A stretch of 56,741 nucleotides of DNA from CADEEN01 sp035716845 (lineage in GTDB: Bacteria > Pseudomonadota > Gammaproteobacteria > Burkholderiales > Burkholderiaceae_C). Within the stretch, counting starts at the first letter, position 1. Each line of letters starts with the position of its first letter. Below, one piece after another: positions 17,963-27,676 of this stretch. Made by a program: the position numbers and the translations under genes. The stretch lies in NCBI GenBank assembly GCA_035716845.1, contig DASTJE010000144.1:1-56741 (forward strand), written 5' to 3'. The notes under the pieces are model-generated. The model had not been told where the DNA came from and did not search any database. It saw nothing but the letters and a program-made list of their open reading frames with translations.

Positions 17963-19291
17963 TCAGGGCGCGCGCTTGAGGCGGATGTGGCAGACCAGGC
18001 CGCCGTCGGGGGCGTTGTCGAGCTCGAACTGGCCGCCCATGCGCTGCAGCGCCTTGTCGACGATCGCAAGGCCCAGGCCGGCTCCGGTGGCGGCGGTGCG
18101 AGCCGCATCGCCGCGGTAGAACGGCGTCGTCAACTGTGCCAGCTTGTCCGGGGCCACGCCGGGGCCCTGGTCGCGCACGCTGACGATGATCCAGGGACCG
18201 GAGCGCACGTAGGACACGGTGACCATGGCGATGCCCGTGTCGTTGCTGCGGCCGTAGCGACGGGCGTTCTCGAACAGGTTGCCGAACACGCGACCCAGCT
18301 CCGTGTCGTCGGCCAGCACCCGCAGGTCGATCGCCAGCTTGTTGGTGATGCGGATCTCGCGTGGATCGCGGAATGCCGCCGCCTCGCGGTCGACCAGCTG
18401 CGCCAGGTTCACCGGCACCATCTTGGCCTCGCCGGGGCGCGCGTAGTCCATGAACTTGTCGATGATGGCGTCGAGCTGGTCGATGTCCATCGCCATGTTG
18501 CGCTGGGCCTCCTCGTCGCTCACGCTCATTTCGACCTCGAGCCGCAGGCGCGCCAGCGGGGTGCGCAGGTCGTGGCTGATGCCGGCGAGCATCACGGCAC
18601 GGTCCTCCTCGACCTTGGCCAGCTCGCGCGCCATGCGGTTGAAGCCGATGTTGACCTCGCGGATCTCGCTGGTCAGCGTGTTCTCGTCGAGCACCGAGTC
18701 GAACTCGCCCTCGCGGATGCGGCTGGCGGCGAAACTCAGCTCGCGCAACGGCTGGTTGATCAGGCGGGCAATGGCGATCGAGCCCACCAGGGTGGCCACC
18801 AGCGCAATGCCGATCCAGACGAACCACGTGCTGGGCGTCAGCGGCACGACGCGCGCCGTGTCGGCCATCAGCCAGAAAGGGTCGTTCTCGATGCGGAAGC
18901 CCACCCACAGCCCGGGCTGGCCGTTGACCGCGCTGGCCACCACCGTGTCCGGGTCCAGGCGCGAGCGCAACTCGGCGCCCACGCGGCGCGTGAAACGGTC
19001 CACCTCGAAGGGCTCCCAGCGATCGCCCGGTTCGCGCGGCGCGACACGGATCGACTCCTGGTCGGTCATCGTCTTGACGACCGCCACGCGGTTGATCCCG
19101 TCGGTGTAGCGCAGTGCCGCACGCGACAGGTTCACCAGGCTGGCCATCTGCTGCGCGGCCTGCACCGCGCGCGGTTCGAACTCCAGCGAGCGCAGCGTCT
19201 GCACCCAGGCAAAGATGCCGGCGCCCAGCAGCAGCGCCAGCAGGAAGAAGGTGCGTGAGAAGAGGCTGAGGCCTACGGTGCGGCGCGGCAT
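17963..19291 (-). CDS. envZ: EnvZ-type sensor histidine kinase
   Basis: Inner-membrane sensor kinase (442 aa) paired with the adjacent OmpR-type regulator. TM1 spans about residues 9-29 (SLFSRTFFLLALLLGAGIFA). A periplasmic domain of some 120 residues follows, then TM2 near 160-180 (WFVWIGIALVATLVGSIAIA) and a HAMP linker with INQPLRELSFAASRIREGEF. The phospho-acceptor is His240 in GISHDLRTPLARLRLE. The N box (GNLFENARRYG), G1 (DQGPGV) and G2 (GAGLGLAIV) complete an intact ATPase domain. It starts 31 bp after ompR. The signal sensed is unknown; osmolarity is only the E. coli precedent. Confidence 0.93.
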   Translation of the reverse strand: MPRRTVGLSLFSRTFFLLALLLGAGIFAWVQTLRSLEFEPRAVQAAQQMASLVNLSRAALRYTDGINRVAVVKTMTDQESIRVAPREPGDRWEPFEVDRFTRRVGAELRSRLDPDTVVASAVNGQPGLWVGFRIENDPFWLMADTARVVPLTPSTWFVWIGIALVATLVGSIAIARLINQPLRELSFAASRIREGEFDSVLDENTLTSEIREVNIGFNRMARELAKVEEDRAVMLAGISHDLRTPLARLRLEVEMSVSDEEAQRNMAMDIDQLDAIIDKFMDYARPGEAKMVPVNLAQLVDREAAAFRDPREIRITNKLAIDLRVLADDTELGRVFGNLFENARRYGRSNDTGIAMVTVSYVRSGPWIIVSVRDQGPGVAPDKLAQLTTPFYRGDAARTAATGAGLGLAIVDKALQRMGGQFELDNAPDGGLVCHIRLKRAP

Positions 19292-19322
19292 GGCGCTGCA
19301 CTATGCCATCGGAACGCGCACC

Positions 19323-20057
19323 TCACGCCGAACCGTCGGGCACGAAGACGTAGCCGACGCCCCAGACCGTCTGGATGTAGCGCGGCTGAGACGGGTCGGG
19401 TTCGATCATCTTGCGCAGGCGCGAGATCTGCACGTCGAGACTGCGGTCGAAGGGTTCGAATTCGCGCCCGCGGGCCAGCTGCGCGAGCTTGTCGCGCGAC
19501 AGCGGCTGGCGCGGGTGGCGTACCAGGGCCTTCAGCATCGAGAACTCGCCGGTGGTCAGCGCGATCTGCTCGCCGTCCTTGGTCAGGCGGCGCAGCGAGA
19601 GGTCGAACTCGAACGGCCCGAAGGTGACCGTCTGCGGCTCCTTGGCCGGCGCGCCGGGCGCCTCCATCGCCGGCCGGCGCCGCAACACGGCGTGGATGCG
19701 GGCCAGCAGCTCGCGCGGGTTGAAGGGCTTGGGCAGGTAGTCGTCGGCGCCGACTTCCAGGCCCACGATGCGGTCGACGTCCTCTACCTTGGCGGTGAGC
19801 ATGATGATGGGCGTGGCGTCGTTGGCGGCGCGCAGCCGGCGGCAGATCGACAATCCGTCCTCGCCGGGGAGCATGAGGTCGAGCACGATGAGGTCGATGG
19901 TCTCGCGCGTCAGCAGGCGGTTCAGCGCCTTGGCGTCTTCGGCGAGCAGGACCTCGAACCCTTCCTGCGTCAGGTAGCGGCGCAGCAGGTCACGGATTCG
20001 GGCGTCGTCATCGACGACGACGACGCGGTCGGGGCGGGCGGGAGCCGGGGCGTTCAT
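19323..20057 (-). CDS. ompR: OmpR-type response regulator
   Basis: Two-component response regulator of 244 aa with receiver and winged-helix DNA-binding domains. The acidic pocket is VVVVDDDARIRDLL, the phospho-acceptor is Asp60 in TIDLIVLDLMLPGEDG, and the conserved Lys is in DDYLPKPFNPREL. The C-terminal domain has LTTGEFSMLKALVRHPRQPL and ISRLRKMIEPDPSQPRYIQT, the OmpR/PhoB recognition region. A good AGGAGG precedes the ATG. GTTACA-type half-sites upstream suggest autoregulation. It is co-directional with envZ. Confidence 0.94.
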   Translation of the reverse strand: MNAPAPARPDRVVVVDDDARIRDLLRRYLTQEGFEVLLAEDAKALNRLLTRETIDLIVLDLMLPGEDGLSICRRLRAANDATPIIMLTAKVEDVDRIVGLEVGADDYLPKPFNPRELLARIHAVLRRRPAMEAPGAPAKEPQTVTFGPFEFDLSLRRLTKDGEQIALTTGEFSMLKALVRHPRQPLSRDKLAQLARGREFEPFDRSLDVQISRLRKMIEPDPSQPRYIQTVWGVGYVFVPDGSA

Positions 20058-20072
20058 GGTGCCTCCTGTATT

Positions 20073-20137
20073 TGTAACAGCGGGGATGTTACGGTTTGGC
20101 GGCTACGGGTTTACCCTCGATCTGACTGGCCGTTACA
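20073..20137. promoter_or_regulatory. GTTACA half-sites: candidate OmpR binding region
   Basis: Between divergent ompR and the SIMPL-domain gene lie TGTAAC (20073-20078), TGTTAC (20087-20092) and GTTACA (20132-20137). The first two form a perfect inverted repeat GTAACA-N7-TGTTAC. GTTACA is the known core of E. coli OmpR sites. This suggests the regulator controls its own gene and possibly the divergent gene. Confidence 0.4.
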
Positions 20138-20244
20138 AGTCTTTCGACCACACCCCAGAATGAGTCCGCCGTCAACGTCAATCCGTCACGGCGCGCTGGA
20201 GACACTGGCGGGGCCAAGGCACCGACGATCCGGAAAGGAAACTC

Positions 20245-20970
20245 ATGCATCGCAGGACTTCACGCCCGATCGTGCCGTTGCTGGCACTGGTGTGCGGCAG
20301 CGCCGTGGCCCAGGGCGTCGTGCCGCCGCCCAGCGGCGTGCTGACGCTCACGACCTCGGCAGCCCTCGAGGTCCCCAAGGACACGATGGCCGTCACCTTT
20401 ACCAGCACCCGCGAGGGCACCGACGCCCAGGCCGTGCAAGCGGCGCTCAAGCAGGCGCTCGACGCTGCGCTGGCCGAAGCGCGCAAGGTCGCGCGGGCGG
20501 GTCAGGTGGAGGTGCAGACCGGCAATTTCGCCTTGCAACCGCGATACGGCGCACCCGGGCCGCGCGGCGCCGGCCCCCTGATCACCGGTTGGCAGGGCAG
20601 TGCCGAACTCGTCGTCCAGGGCAAGGACATGAGCGCCATCGCCCAGCTGACCGGGCGCATCGGCACGATGACCATTGCGCGCGTGGCCTACAGCCTGTCG
20701 CGCGAGGCGCACGAGAAGATCGAAGCCGAGGCCGTGGCGCAGGCGATCGCGCGCTGGCGTGCCCGCGCGCAGCAGATGAGCCAGCAGTTCGGCTACAACG
20801 GCTACACGGTGCGCGAGGTCAATGTCGCCACCAACGAGCCGGGAGGCCCGGTGGTGCCGATGATGCGGGCCAAGGCGATGGCCGCGGCCGGCGTGGAGGC
20901 CTTGCCGGTGGAAGCCGGGCAGGCCGAGGTGACGGCCACCGTCAGCGGCACGGCGCAGATGACGCGGTAG
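20245..20970 (+). CDS. SIMPL-domain (DUF541) periplasmic protein
   Basis: A 241-aa exported protein of the SIMPL/DUF541 family (E. coli YggE relatives), broadly linked to oxidative-stress tolerance but without a defined reaction. The signal peptide covers about residues 1-23 (PIVPLLALVCGSAVAQ). The domain starts GVLTLTTSAALEVPKDTMAV and has the alternating Ala/Glu helix (AVQAALKQALDAALAEARKV) and TGWQGSAELVVQGKD. The segment RARAQQMSQQFGYNGYTVRE near the end is typical. AAGGAAA precedes ATG 20245. It is divergent from ompR and converges on bdhA. Confidence 0.85.
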   Translation: MHRRTSRPIVPLLALVCGSAVAQGVVPPPSGVLTLTTSAALEVPKDTMAVTFTSTREGTDAQAVQAALKQALDAALAEARKVARAGQVEVQTGNFALQPRYGAPGPRGAGPLITGWQGSAELVVQGKDMSAIAQLTGRIGTMTIARVAYSLSREAHEKIEAEAVAQAIARWRARAQQMSQQFGYNGYTVREVNVATNEPGGPVVPMMRAKAMAAAGVEALPVEAGQAEVTATVSGTAQMTR

Positions 20971-20993
20971 CGCTGCGCCGGGCGCCGGTCGCG

Positions 20994-21764
20994 CTACTGC
21001 GCGGCCCAGCCTCCGTCGACGTTGAACGCGGCGCCGCGGATGTTGTCCGCGGCCGGCGAACACAGGAACACCGCCAGCTCGCCCAGCTGCTCGGGGGTCG
21101 TGAACTGCAGCGAAGGCTGCTTTTCCGCCAGCAGTCGGCGCTTGGCCTCCTCGGCGTCCACCCCGTCGGCCGCCGCACGCGCGTCGACCTGCTTCTGCAC
21201 CAGCGGTGTCAGCACCCAGCCCGGGCAGATGGCATTGACGGTGATCCCGGTGGTCGCAGTCTCCAGCGCCACCGCCTTCGTGAAGCCGACGATGCCGTGC
21301 TTGGAGGCGACGTAGGCGCTCTTCTGGGCCGACGCCACGAGGCCATGCGTCGAGGCGACGTTGAGGATGCGGCCCCAACCGCGGGCCTTCATCGCTGGCA
21401 GCACGAGGCGCGTGGTGTGGAATGCCGAGCTCAGGTTGATGGCGATGATGGCGTCCCAGCGCTCGACCGGGAAGTCCTCGACCGGCGCCACATGCTGGAT
21501 GCCGGCGTTGTTGACGAGGATGTCGACCTGTCCGAGCGTGCGTTGCGCATAGTCCATCATGTCGGCGATCTGATCGGGCTTGCTCATGTCGGCCGGGTGG
21601 TAGCCGATCACGGCGTCGATGTCGCGGAACTCCCGCTTGGCGGCGTCGACGTCGCCGAAACCGTTGAGCACCACGTTGCAGCCATGGGTGGCCAGGGCCT
21701 TGGCAATGCCGAGGCCGATGCCGCTGGTCGAGCCCGTCACGAGGGCCGTCTTGCCGGTGAGCAT
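20994..21764 (-). CDS. bdhA: 3-hydroxybutyrate dehydrogenase (SDR family)
   Basis: NAD-dependent short-chain dehydrogenase that interconverts 3-hydroxybutyrate and acetoacetate, acting on breakdown products of polyhydroxybutyrate. It is 256 aa. The cofactor motif is TGSTSGIGLGIAKAL, NNAG is in VDILVNNAGIQHVAP, the catalytic Ser lies in VASTHGLVAS and YxxxK in SAYVASKHGIVGFTKAVALE. The tail CSPAADNIRGAAFNVDGGWA is characteristic. The internal ATG 21762-21764 is chosen because AGGAGA sits 9-10 nt upstream. phaR elsewhere in the window supports a PHB-accumulating host. Confidence 0.92.
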   Translation of the reverse strand: MLTGKTALVTGSTSGIGLGIAKALATHGCNVVLNGFGDVDAAKREFRDIDAVIGYHPADMSKPDQIADMMDYAQRTLGQVDILVNNAGIQHVAPVEDFPVERWDAIIAINLSSAFHTTRLVLPAMKARGWGRILNVASTHGLVASAQKSAYVASKHGIVGFTKAVALETATTGITVNAICPGWVLTPLVQKQVDARAAADGVDAEEAKRRLLAEKQPSLQFTTPEQLGELAVFLCSPAADNIRGAAFNVDGGWAAQ

Positions 21765-21815
21765 GTGCGTCTTCTCCTGCGTTGTTAGCATCGATTATCG
21801 AATCGGAGCTTGAAC

Positions 21816-22685
21816 GTGACTGACACCCCCCGCCTCGACCACGTCCAGTGCCTGGGCCCCCGCGGGCTGCATCGCATGGCCTACTGGGAGTGGGGGGATC
21901 CTGCGCAGCGCCACGTCGTGCTGTGCGTGCACGGTCTCACGCGCCAGGGCCGCGACTTCGACACCCTCGCGCGCGCCCTGGCACCGCATTGCCGAGTCGT
22001 CTGCCCGGACGTGGTGGGGCGGGGCCGCTCGGACTGGCTGTCCGATCCGACGGGCTACCAGGTGCCGCAGTACGTGGCCGACATGGTCACGCTGCTGGCG
22101 CGCCTGAATGCCGAGACGGTCGACTGGGTGGGCACCTCGATGGGAGGGCTGATCGGGTTCGGCCTGGCCGCGCAGCCCGGTGCTCCCTTGCGCCGCATGG
22201 TGGTCAACGACGTCGGGCCGACCATCGAGCCCGTGGCGCTGGCGCGCATCGGGCAGTACGTCGGACGCGGGGGCCGCTGGCGCACGCTGGACGAGGCGGC
22301 CGACGCGATGTGGGCGATCTCCTCGGGTTTCGGCCCTCATTCGCGTGAACAGTGGCTCGCGCTCACGGAGCCGCTGCTGCGGCGTGACGGCGACGACTAC
22401 GTGCTGCGCTACGACCCCGGCATCGCGGTGCCGGCGCGCGCTGCGACGCCCGAGATCGTGCGCCAGGGCGAGGCGTTGCTGTGGGCCGCCTGGGACCGCC
22501 TGCGCCTGCCGACGCTGCTGCTGCGCGGCCGCGAAAGCGACCTCCTGTCGCCGGCGACCGCCCGCGCGATGACCGAGCGCGGCCCGCGTGCGCGACTGGT
22601 CGAATTCGAGGGCATTGGACATGCGCCGACGCTGGTGCACGACGACCAGGTGGCGGTGGTGCGGGACTTCCTGCTGGCGCCATGA
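21816..22685 (+). CDS. Alpha/beta hydrolase
   Basis: A 289-aa alpha/beta-fold hydrolase. The oxyanion segment is HVVLCVHGLTRQGRDFDTLA, the nucleophile elbow GTSMGG carries the Ser, the acid is probably the Asp in LLLRGRESDLLSPATA, and the His is in EGIGHAPTL. The substrate cannot be told; esterases and lactonases of this subgroup are common in Burkholderiales. GTG at 21816 is preferred over TTG at 21810 because GGAG ends 7 nt before it. Its stop overlaps the relA start by 4 nt, so the two are translated from one message. Confidence 0.88.
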   Translation: MTDTPRLDHVQCLGPRGLHRMAYWEWGDPAQRHVVLCVHGLTRQGRDFDTLARALAPHCRVVCPDVVGRGRSDWLSDPTGYQVPQYVADMVTLLARLNAETVDWVGTSMGGLIGFGLAAQPGAPLRRMVVNDVGPTIEPVALARIGQYVGRGGRWRTLDEAADAMWAISSGFGPHSREQWLALTEPLLRRDGDDYVLRYDPGIAVPARAATPEIVRQGEALLWAAWDRLRLPTLLLRGRESDLLSPATARAMTERGPRARLVEFEGIGHAPTLVHDDQVAVVRDFLLAP

Positions 22686-24907
22686 AGACCCTCGCGGCGG
22701 CCGCCAGCGCGGATGCCGCTCCCATCGTGGCGCTGGCCGGGCACGACCAGCCCGAGGGGGGGGCGGCACTGGCGCGCGCGCGCGCCTTCGCCGAGCCGCT
22801 GCTGTCCGAGCACCTGCTGGACACCGGGGAAAACGCGCTGGCCCACGCCGACGGTGTGGTTGCGATCCTGGCCTCGATCGGAGCCGCGCCGGCGTTGCAG
22901 GCTGCGGCCTACCTCGTGTACGCGGGCGACTGGTTGCAGCGCCCGGAGGAGGTCGTGGCCAAGGCGTTCGGCGAGTCCTACGCGAGCCTGGTGGGCCACA
23001 CGCGGCGCCTGGTGCAGATCCAGCGTGCCGCCCGTCGCGGCATGCCGCTCGACGATGCGCAGGCCCAGGCGCAGCAGACCGAACGCGTGCGCAAGATGCT
23101 GCTCGCGTTCTCGCATGACCTGCGCGTCGTGCTGCTGCGGCTGGCCTCGCGGCTGCAGACGTTGCGCTGGCACACCTCGACGCGCGTGGCCTGCCCGGAC
23201 GACGTTGCGCGCGAGTCGCGCGACGTGTTCGCGCCCTTGGCCAACCGTCTGGGCATCTGGCAGATCAAGTGGGAGCTGGAGGATCTGGCGTTCCGCTTGC
23301 TGCAGCCCGAGGACTACAAGCGCATCGCGCGCGGACTCGACGAGACCCGCGCCGCGCGCGAAGCCTCCGTGGAGGCGGTGCGCGCCCAGCTGGCGGCCGA
23401 CCTCGCCGCGGTGGGCCTGAAGGCCGAAGTGCAGGGCCGGCCCAAGCATCTCTACAGCATCTGGAAGAAGATGCAGGGCAAGCATCTGGCGCTGCACCAG
23501 GTGATGGACCTGGCGGCGCTGCGCGTCATCGTGCCGGCGGTGGCCGACTGCTACGCGGTCATGGCGCGGGTGCACGAGCGCTGGAGCCCAGTGCCGGGCG
23601 AGTTCGACGACTACATCGCCAAGCCCAAGGCCAACGGCTACCAGTCGCTGCATACGGTGGTGCGCATCGACGATGGCCGCCCCGTCGAGATCCAGATCCG
23701 CACCCGTGCCATGCACGAGCACGCCGAGACGGGTGTGGCGGCCCACTGGGCCTACAAGGAGGCGGGGGCGCGCGGCTATGCGGGCGTCAGTGCGGGCGGC
23801 AGCGGCGACGAGCGCATCGCCGAGGCACGCAAGGCGGTGCTGCGCCAGTTGCTGGCCTGGGAGCGCGACTTCGCGGGCGAGGCACCCGTGGGCGCCGCCC
23901 GCTCGGACGACCGCATCTATGTCCTGACGCCGCAGGCGTCGATCGTCGAGTTGCCGTCCGGTGGTACGCCTGTCGATTTCGCCTACATGCTGCACACCGA
24001 CCTCGGGCACCGTTGCCGCGGCGCCAGGGTCGACGGTGCGCTGGTCCCGCTCAACACCCCGTTGCGTCACGGCCAGACGGTCGAGGTGATCGCCGCCAAG
24101 GAAGGCGGGCCGTCGCTGGACTGGCTCAACCCCGAACTGGGCTACATCGCCGGGCAGCGCTCGCGCGCCAAGGCCCGCGCCTGGTTCAATGCCCAGGCCC
24201 AGGCGCAGACGATCGCGCGCGGCCGTGAACTGGTGGAGAAGCTGCTGCAGCGCGAGGGCCGCACCGCGCTGGAGCGCGACGAACTGGCCTCGCAGCTGGG
24301 CTTCAAGGGGGCCGACGCGCTCTACGAGGTCGTCGGCAAGGACGAGCTCTCGCTGCGCACCATCGAGCAGCTCCTGAGGCCTGCGGCACCGCCGTCGCCC
24401 GAGGACCTGCCGTTGCTCAAGCGATCCCGCGCCGGGGAGGGTGGTGGCAGGGGGGGCGTGCTGGTGGTGGGCGTCGATTCGCTGTTGACCAGCCTTGCGC
24501 GGTGCTGTCGTCCGGCGCCGCCCGACGAGATCGACGGCTTCGTCACGCGCGGCAAGGGGGTCGCCATCCACCGTCGGAACTGTTCCAACCTGCGACACAT
24601 GCGGGAGCGCTCGCCGGAGCGCGTGATCGCGGTGGCCTGGGGCGGCGCGCCGAAGGAGGGCGTGCTCTACCCGCTGGATGTGCTCGTCGAGGCACAGGAT
24701 CGCCCGGGGCTGCTGCGCGACATCACCGAGGTATTCGCCAAGGACAAGGTCAACGTCACCGGGGTCAACTCGCAGAACGTGCGCAGCGGCGGTGCGGTGA
24801 CGGCGCTGATGACCTTCACCGTCGAGGTGCCGGGCAGCGACCGCCTGGGGCCCGTCCTGCGCGAGGTGGCCCGCGTGCCGGGCGTGCGCAGTGCGCGCCG
24901 TCATTGA
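22682..24907 (+). CDS. relA: (p)ppGpp synthetase RelA, monofunctional
   Basis: Ribosome-associated stringent-response enzyme that makes (p)ppGpp from ATP and GTP/GDP during amino-acid starvation. It is 741 aa. The N-terminal hydrolase domain is degenerate: the expected His-Asp motif is replaced around residues 77-86 by YLVYAGDWLQ, so no ppGpp hydrolysis is expected. The synthetase domain carries EFDDYIAKPKANGYQSLHT from residue 307; an acidic E-x-D-D motif is typical of RelA rather than bifunctional enzymes. The TGS domain starts near 412 (IYVLTPQASIVELPSGGTPV) and ACT near 664 (LDVLVEAQDRPGLLRDI). ATG overlaps the hydrolase stop. Confidence 0.96.
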   Translation: MKTLAAAASADAAPIVALAGHDQPEGGAALARARAFAEPLLSEHLLDTGENALAHADGVVAILASIGAAPALQAAAYLVYAGDWLQRPEEVVAKAFGESYASLVGHTRRLVQIQRAARRGMPLDDAQAQAQQTERVRKMLLAFSHDLRVVLLRLASRLQTLRWHTSTRVACPDDVARESRDVFAPLANRLGIWQIKWELEDLAFRLLQPEDYKRIARGLDETRAAREASVEAVRAQLAADLAAVGLKAEVQGRPKHLYSIWKKMQGKHLALHQVMDLAALRVIVPAVADCYAVMARVHERWSPVPGEFDDYIAKPKANGYQSLHTVVRIDDGRPVEIQIRTRAMHEHAETGVAAHWAYKEAGARGYAGVSAGGSGDERIAEARKAVLRQLLAWERDFAGEAPVGAARSDDRIYVLTPQASIVELPSGGTPVDFAYMLHTDLGHRCRGARVDGALVPLNTPLRHGQTVEVIAAKEGGPSLDWLNPELGYIAGQRSRAKARAWFNAQAQAQTIARGRELVEKLLQREGRTALERDELASQLGFKGADALYEVVGKDELSLRTIEQLLRPAAPPSPEDLPLLKRSRAGEGGGRGGVLVVGVDSLLTSLARCCRPAPPDEIDGFVTRGKGVAIHRRNCSNLRHMRERSPERVIAVAWGGAPKEGVLYPLDVLVEAQDRPGLLRDITEVFAKDKVNVTGVNSQNVRSGGAVTALMTFTVEVPGSDRLGPVLREVARVPGVRSARRH

Positions 24908-24939
24908 GCGGTCGGGCACTGCTACAATGCAAGGCTTTC

Positions 24940-25016
24940 AGGCGCGTAGCTCAGCTGGTTAGAGCACCACCTTGACATGGTGGGGGTCGTTGGTTCGAGT
25001 CCAATCGCGCCTACCA
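24940..25016 (+). tRNA. tRNA-Val (anticodon GAC)
   Basis: A complete 77-nt cloverleaf: acceptor AGGCGCG pairs with CGCGCCT, the D-arm GCTC/GAGC is intact, anticodon stem CCACC/GGTGG encloses TTGACAT with anticodon GAC, the T-arm GTTGG/CCAAT encloses TTCGAGT, and CCA is encoded. A TACAAT -10 lies at 24923-24928. A strong terminator follows directly, so it is a single-gene unit. Confidence 0.98.
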
Positions 25017-25025
25017 ACACCCGTG

Positions 25026-25060
25026 ACGCCGCAGTCCCGCAAGGGCTGCGGCGTTCTTCC
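25026..25060 (+). terminator. Rho-independent terminator after tRNA-Val
   Basis: ACGCCGCAG (25026-25034) and CTGCGGCGT (25046-25054) form a perfect 9-bp stem capped by CCC-GCAA-GGG, followed by TCTTCC. It separates the tRNA from the nucleoside operon. Confidence 0.85.
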
Positions 25061-25152
25061 TGGACCGGCGCCCTCCGTGCCGATCCCCATGCTGCGCCGG
25101 GTGCGGCTTGCTATCCTGCCAGCCTCCCTTCCCCCGCAAGGATTGCGCGACC

Positions 25153-26127
25153 ATGAACGTCAAGTCGCTACTCGTCAGCCTGGCCGCCGCCGCCTCGTGC
25201 GGCACGGCGCTCGCCCAATCGCAACCGGCCGTCATCTTCGACATGGGCGGCAAGTTCGACAAGTCGTTCAACGAGGCCGCCTACAACGGCGCCGAGCGCT
25301 GGAAGAAGGAAACGAACAAGGGCTACCTCGAGTTCGAGATCAGCAACGCGACGCAGCGCGAACAGGCGATGCGCCGCATGGCCGAGCGCAATGCCGATCC
25401 CATCGTCGGCGTCGGCTTCTCCCAGGGCTCGGCGATGGAGAAGGTCGCCAAGGAGTTCCCGAAGCTCAAGTTCACGATCATCGACTTCGTGGTCAACCTG
25501 CCCAACGTCGAGTCGGTCGTGTTCCGCGAACACGAAGGCAGCTTCCTGGTCGGCATGATGGCCGCGATGGCCAGCAAGAGCGGCAAGGTCGGCTTCGTCG
25601 GCGGCATGGACGTGCCGCTGATCCGCAAGTTCCAGTGCGGCTACGAGCAGGGCGCCCGGTACGCCAATCCCAAGGTCGAGGTGCTGGCCAACATGACGGG
25701 CACCACGCCGACCGCCTGGAACGATCCCGCGCGCGGCGGCGAGCTGACCAAGGCGCAGTTCGCCAAGGGCGTGGACGTGGTCTTTGCCGCCGCAGGCGGT
25801 ACCGGCATCGGCGTCTACCAGGCGGCCAAGGACGCCGGCCGGCTGGCCATCGGCGTGGACAGCAACCAGAACCATCTGCATCCCGGCACCATGCTGACCT
25901 CGATGGTCAAGCGGGTGGACACCGCCGTCTACAACAGCTTCAAGGCGCACAAGCCGGGCGTCACCTCGCTCGGGCTCAAGGAAGGCGGCGTCGACTATGC
26001 GCTCGACCAGCACAACGCCAAGCTGGTCGGCGCCGACATGAAGGCCAAGGTCGACGCGGCCAAGGCCGACATCGTCAGCGGAAAGATCAAGGTCGTCGAC
26101 TACATGGCCAACAACGCCTGCAAGTAG
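25153..26127 (+). CDS. BMP-family nucleoside ABC transporter substrate-binding protein
   Basis: Periplasmic binding protein (324 aa) of the Bmp/PnrA family, which binds purine or mixed nucleosides. The signal peptide is MNVKSLLVSLAAAASCGTAL, with a likely SPI site before the Gln of QSQPAVIF. The family features GGKFDKSFNEAAYNGAERW, VGVGFSQGSAMEKVAKEFP and VDVVFAAAGGTGIGVYQAAK are intact. AAGGA lies 12 nt before ATG 25153. It heads a co-directional series of nine genes, and the downstream deaminase and phosphorylases support nucleosides as ligands. Confidence 0.93.
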   Translation: MNVKSLLVSLAAAASCGTALAQSQPAVIFDMGGKFDKSFNEAAYNGAERWKKETNKGYLEFEISNATQREQAMRRMAERNADPIVGVGFSQGSAMEKVAKEFPKLKFTIIDFVVNLPNVESVVFREHEGSFLVGMMAAMASKSGKVGFVGGMDVPLIRKFQCGYEQGARYANPKVEVLANMTGTTPTAWNDPARGGELTKAQFAKGVDVVFAAAGGTGIGVYQAAKDAGRLAIGVDSNQNHLHPGTMLTSMVKRVDTAVYNSFKAHKPGVTSLGLKEGGVDYALDQHNAKLVGADMKAKVDAAKADIVSGKIKVVDYMANNACK

Positions 26128-26134
26128 GCGGGGC

Positions 26135-27672
<1,538 letters not shown>

Positions 27673-27676
<4 letters not shown>

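Noticed and set aside
22409..24919. An 836-codon minus-strand frame over relA
   Set aside because: RelA on the plus strand has intact synthetase, TGS and ACT motifs. The antisense product has none.
24940..25016. tRNA-Val as an integration site for a genomic island
   Set aside because: No integrase, no repeated tRNA 3' end and no mobile gene follow. The next genes are an ordinary nucleoside operon.
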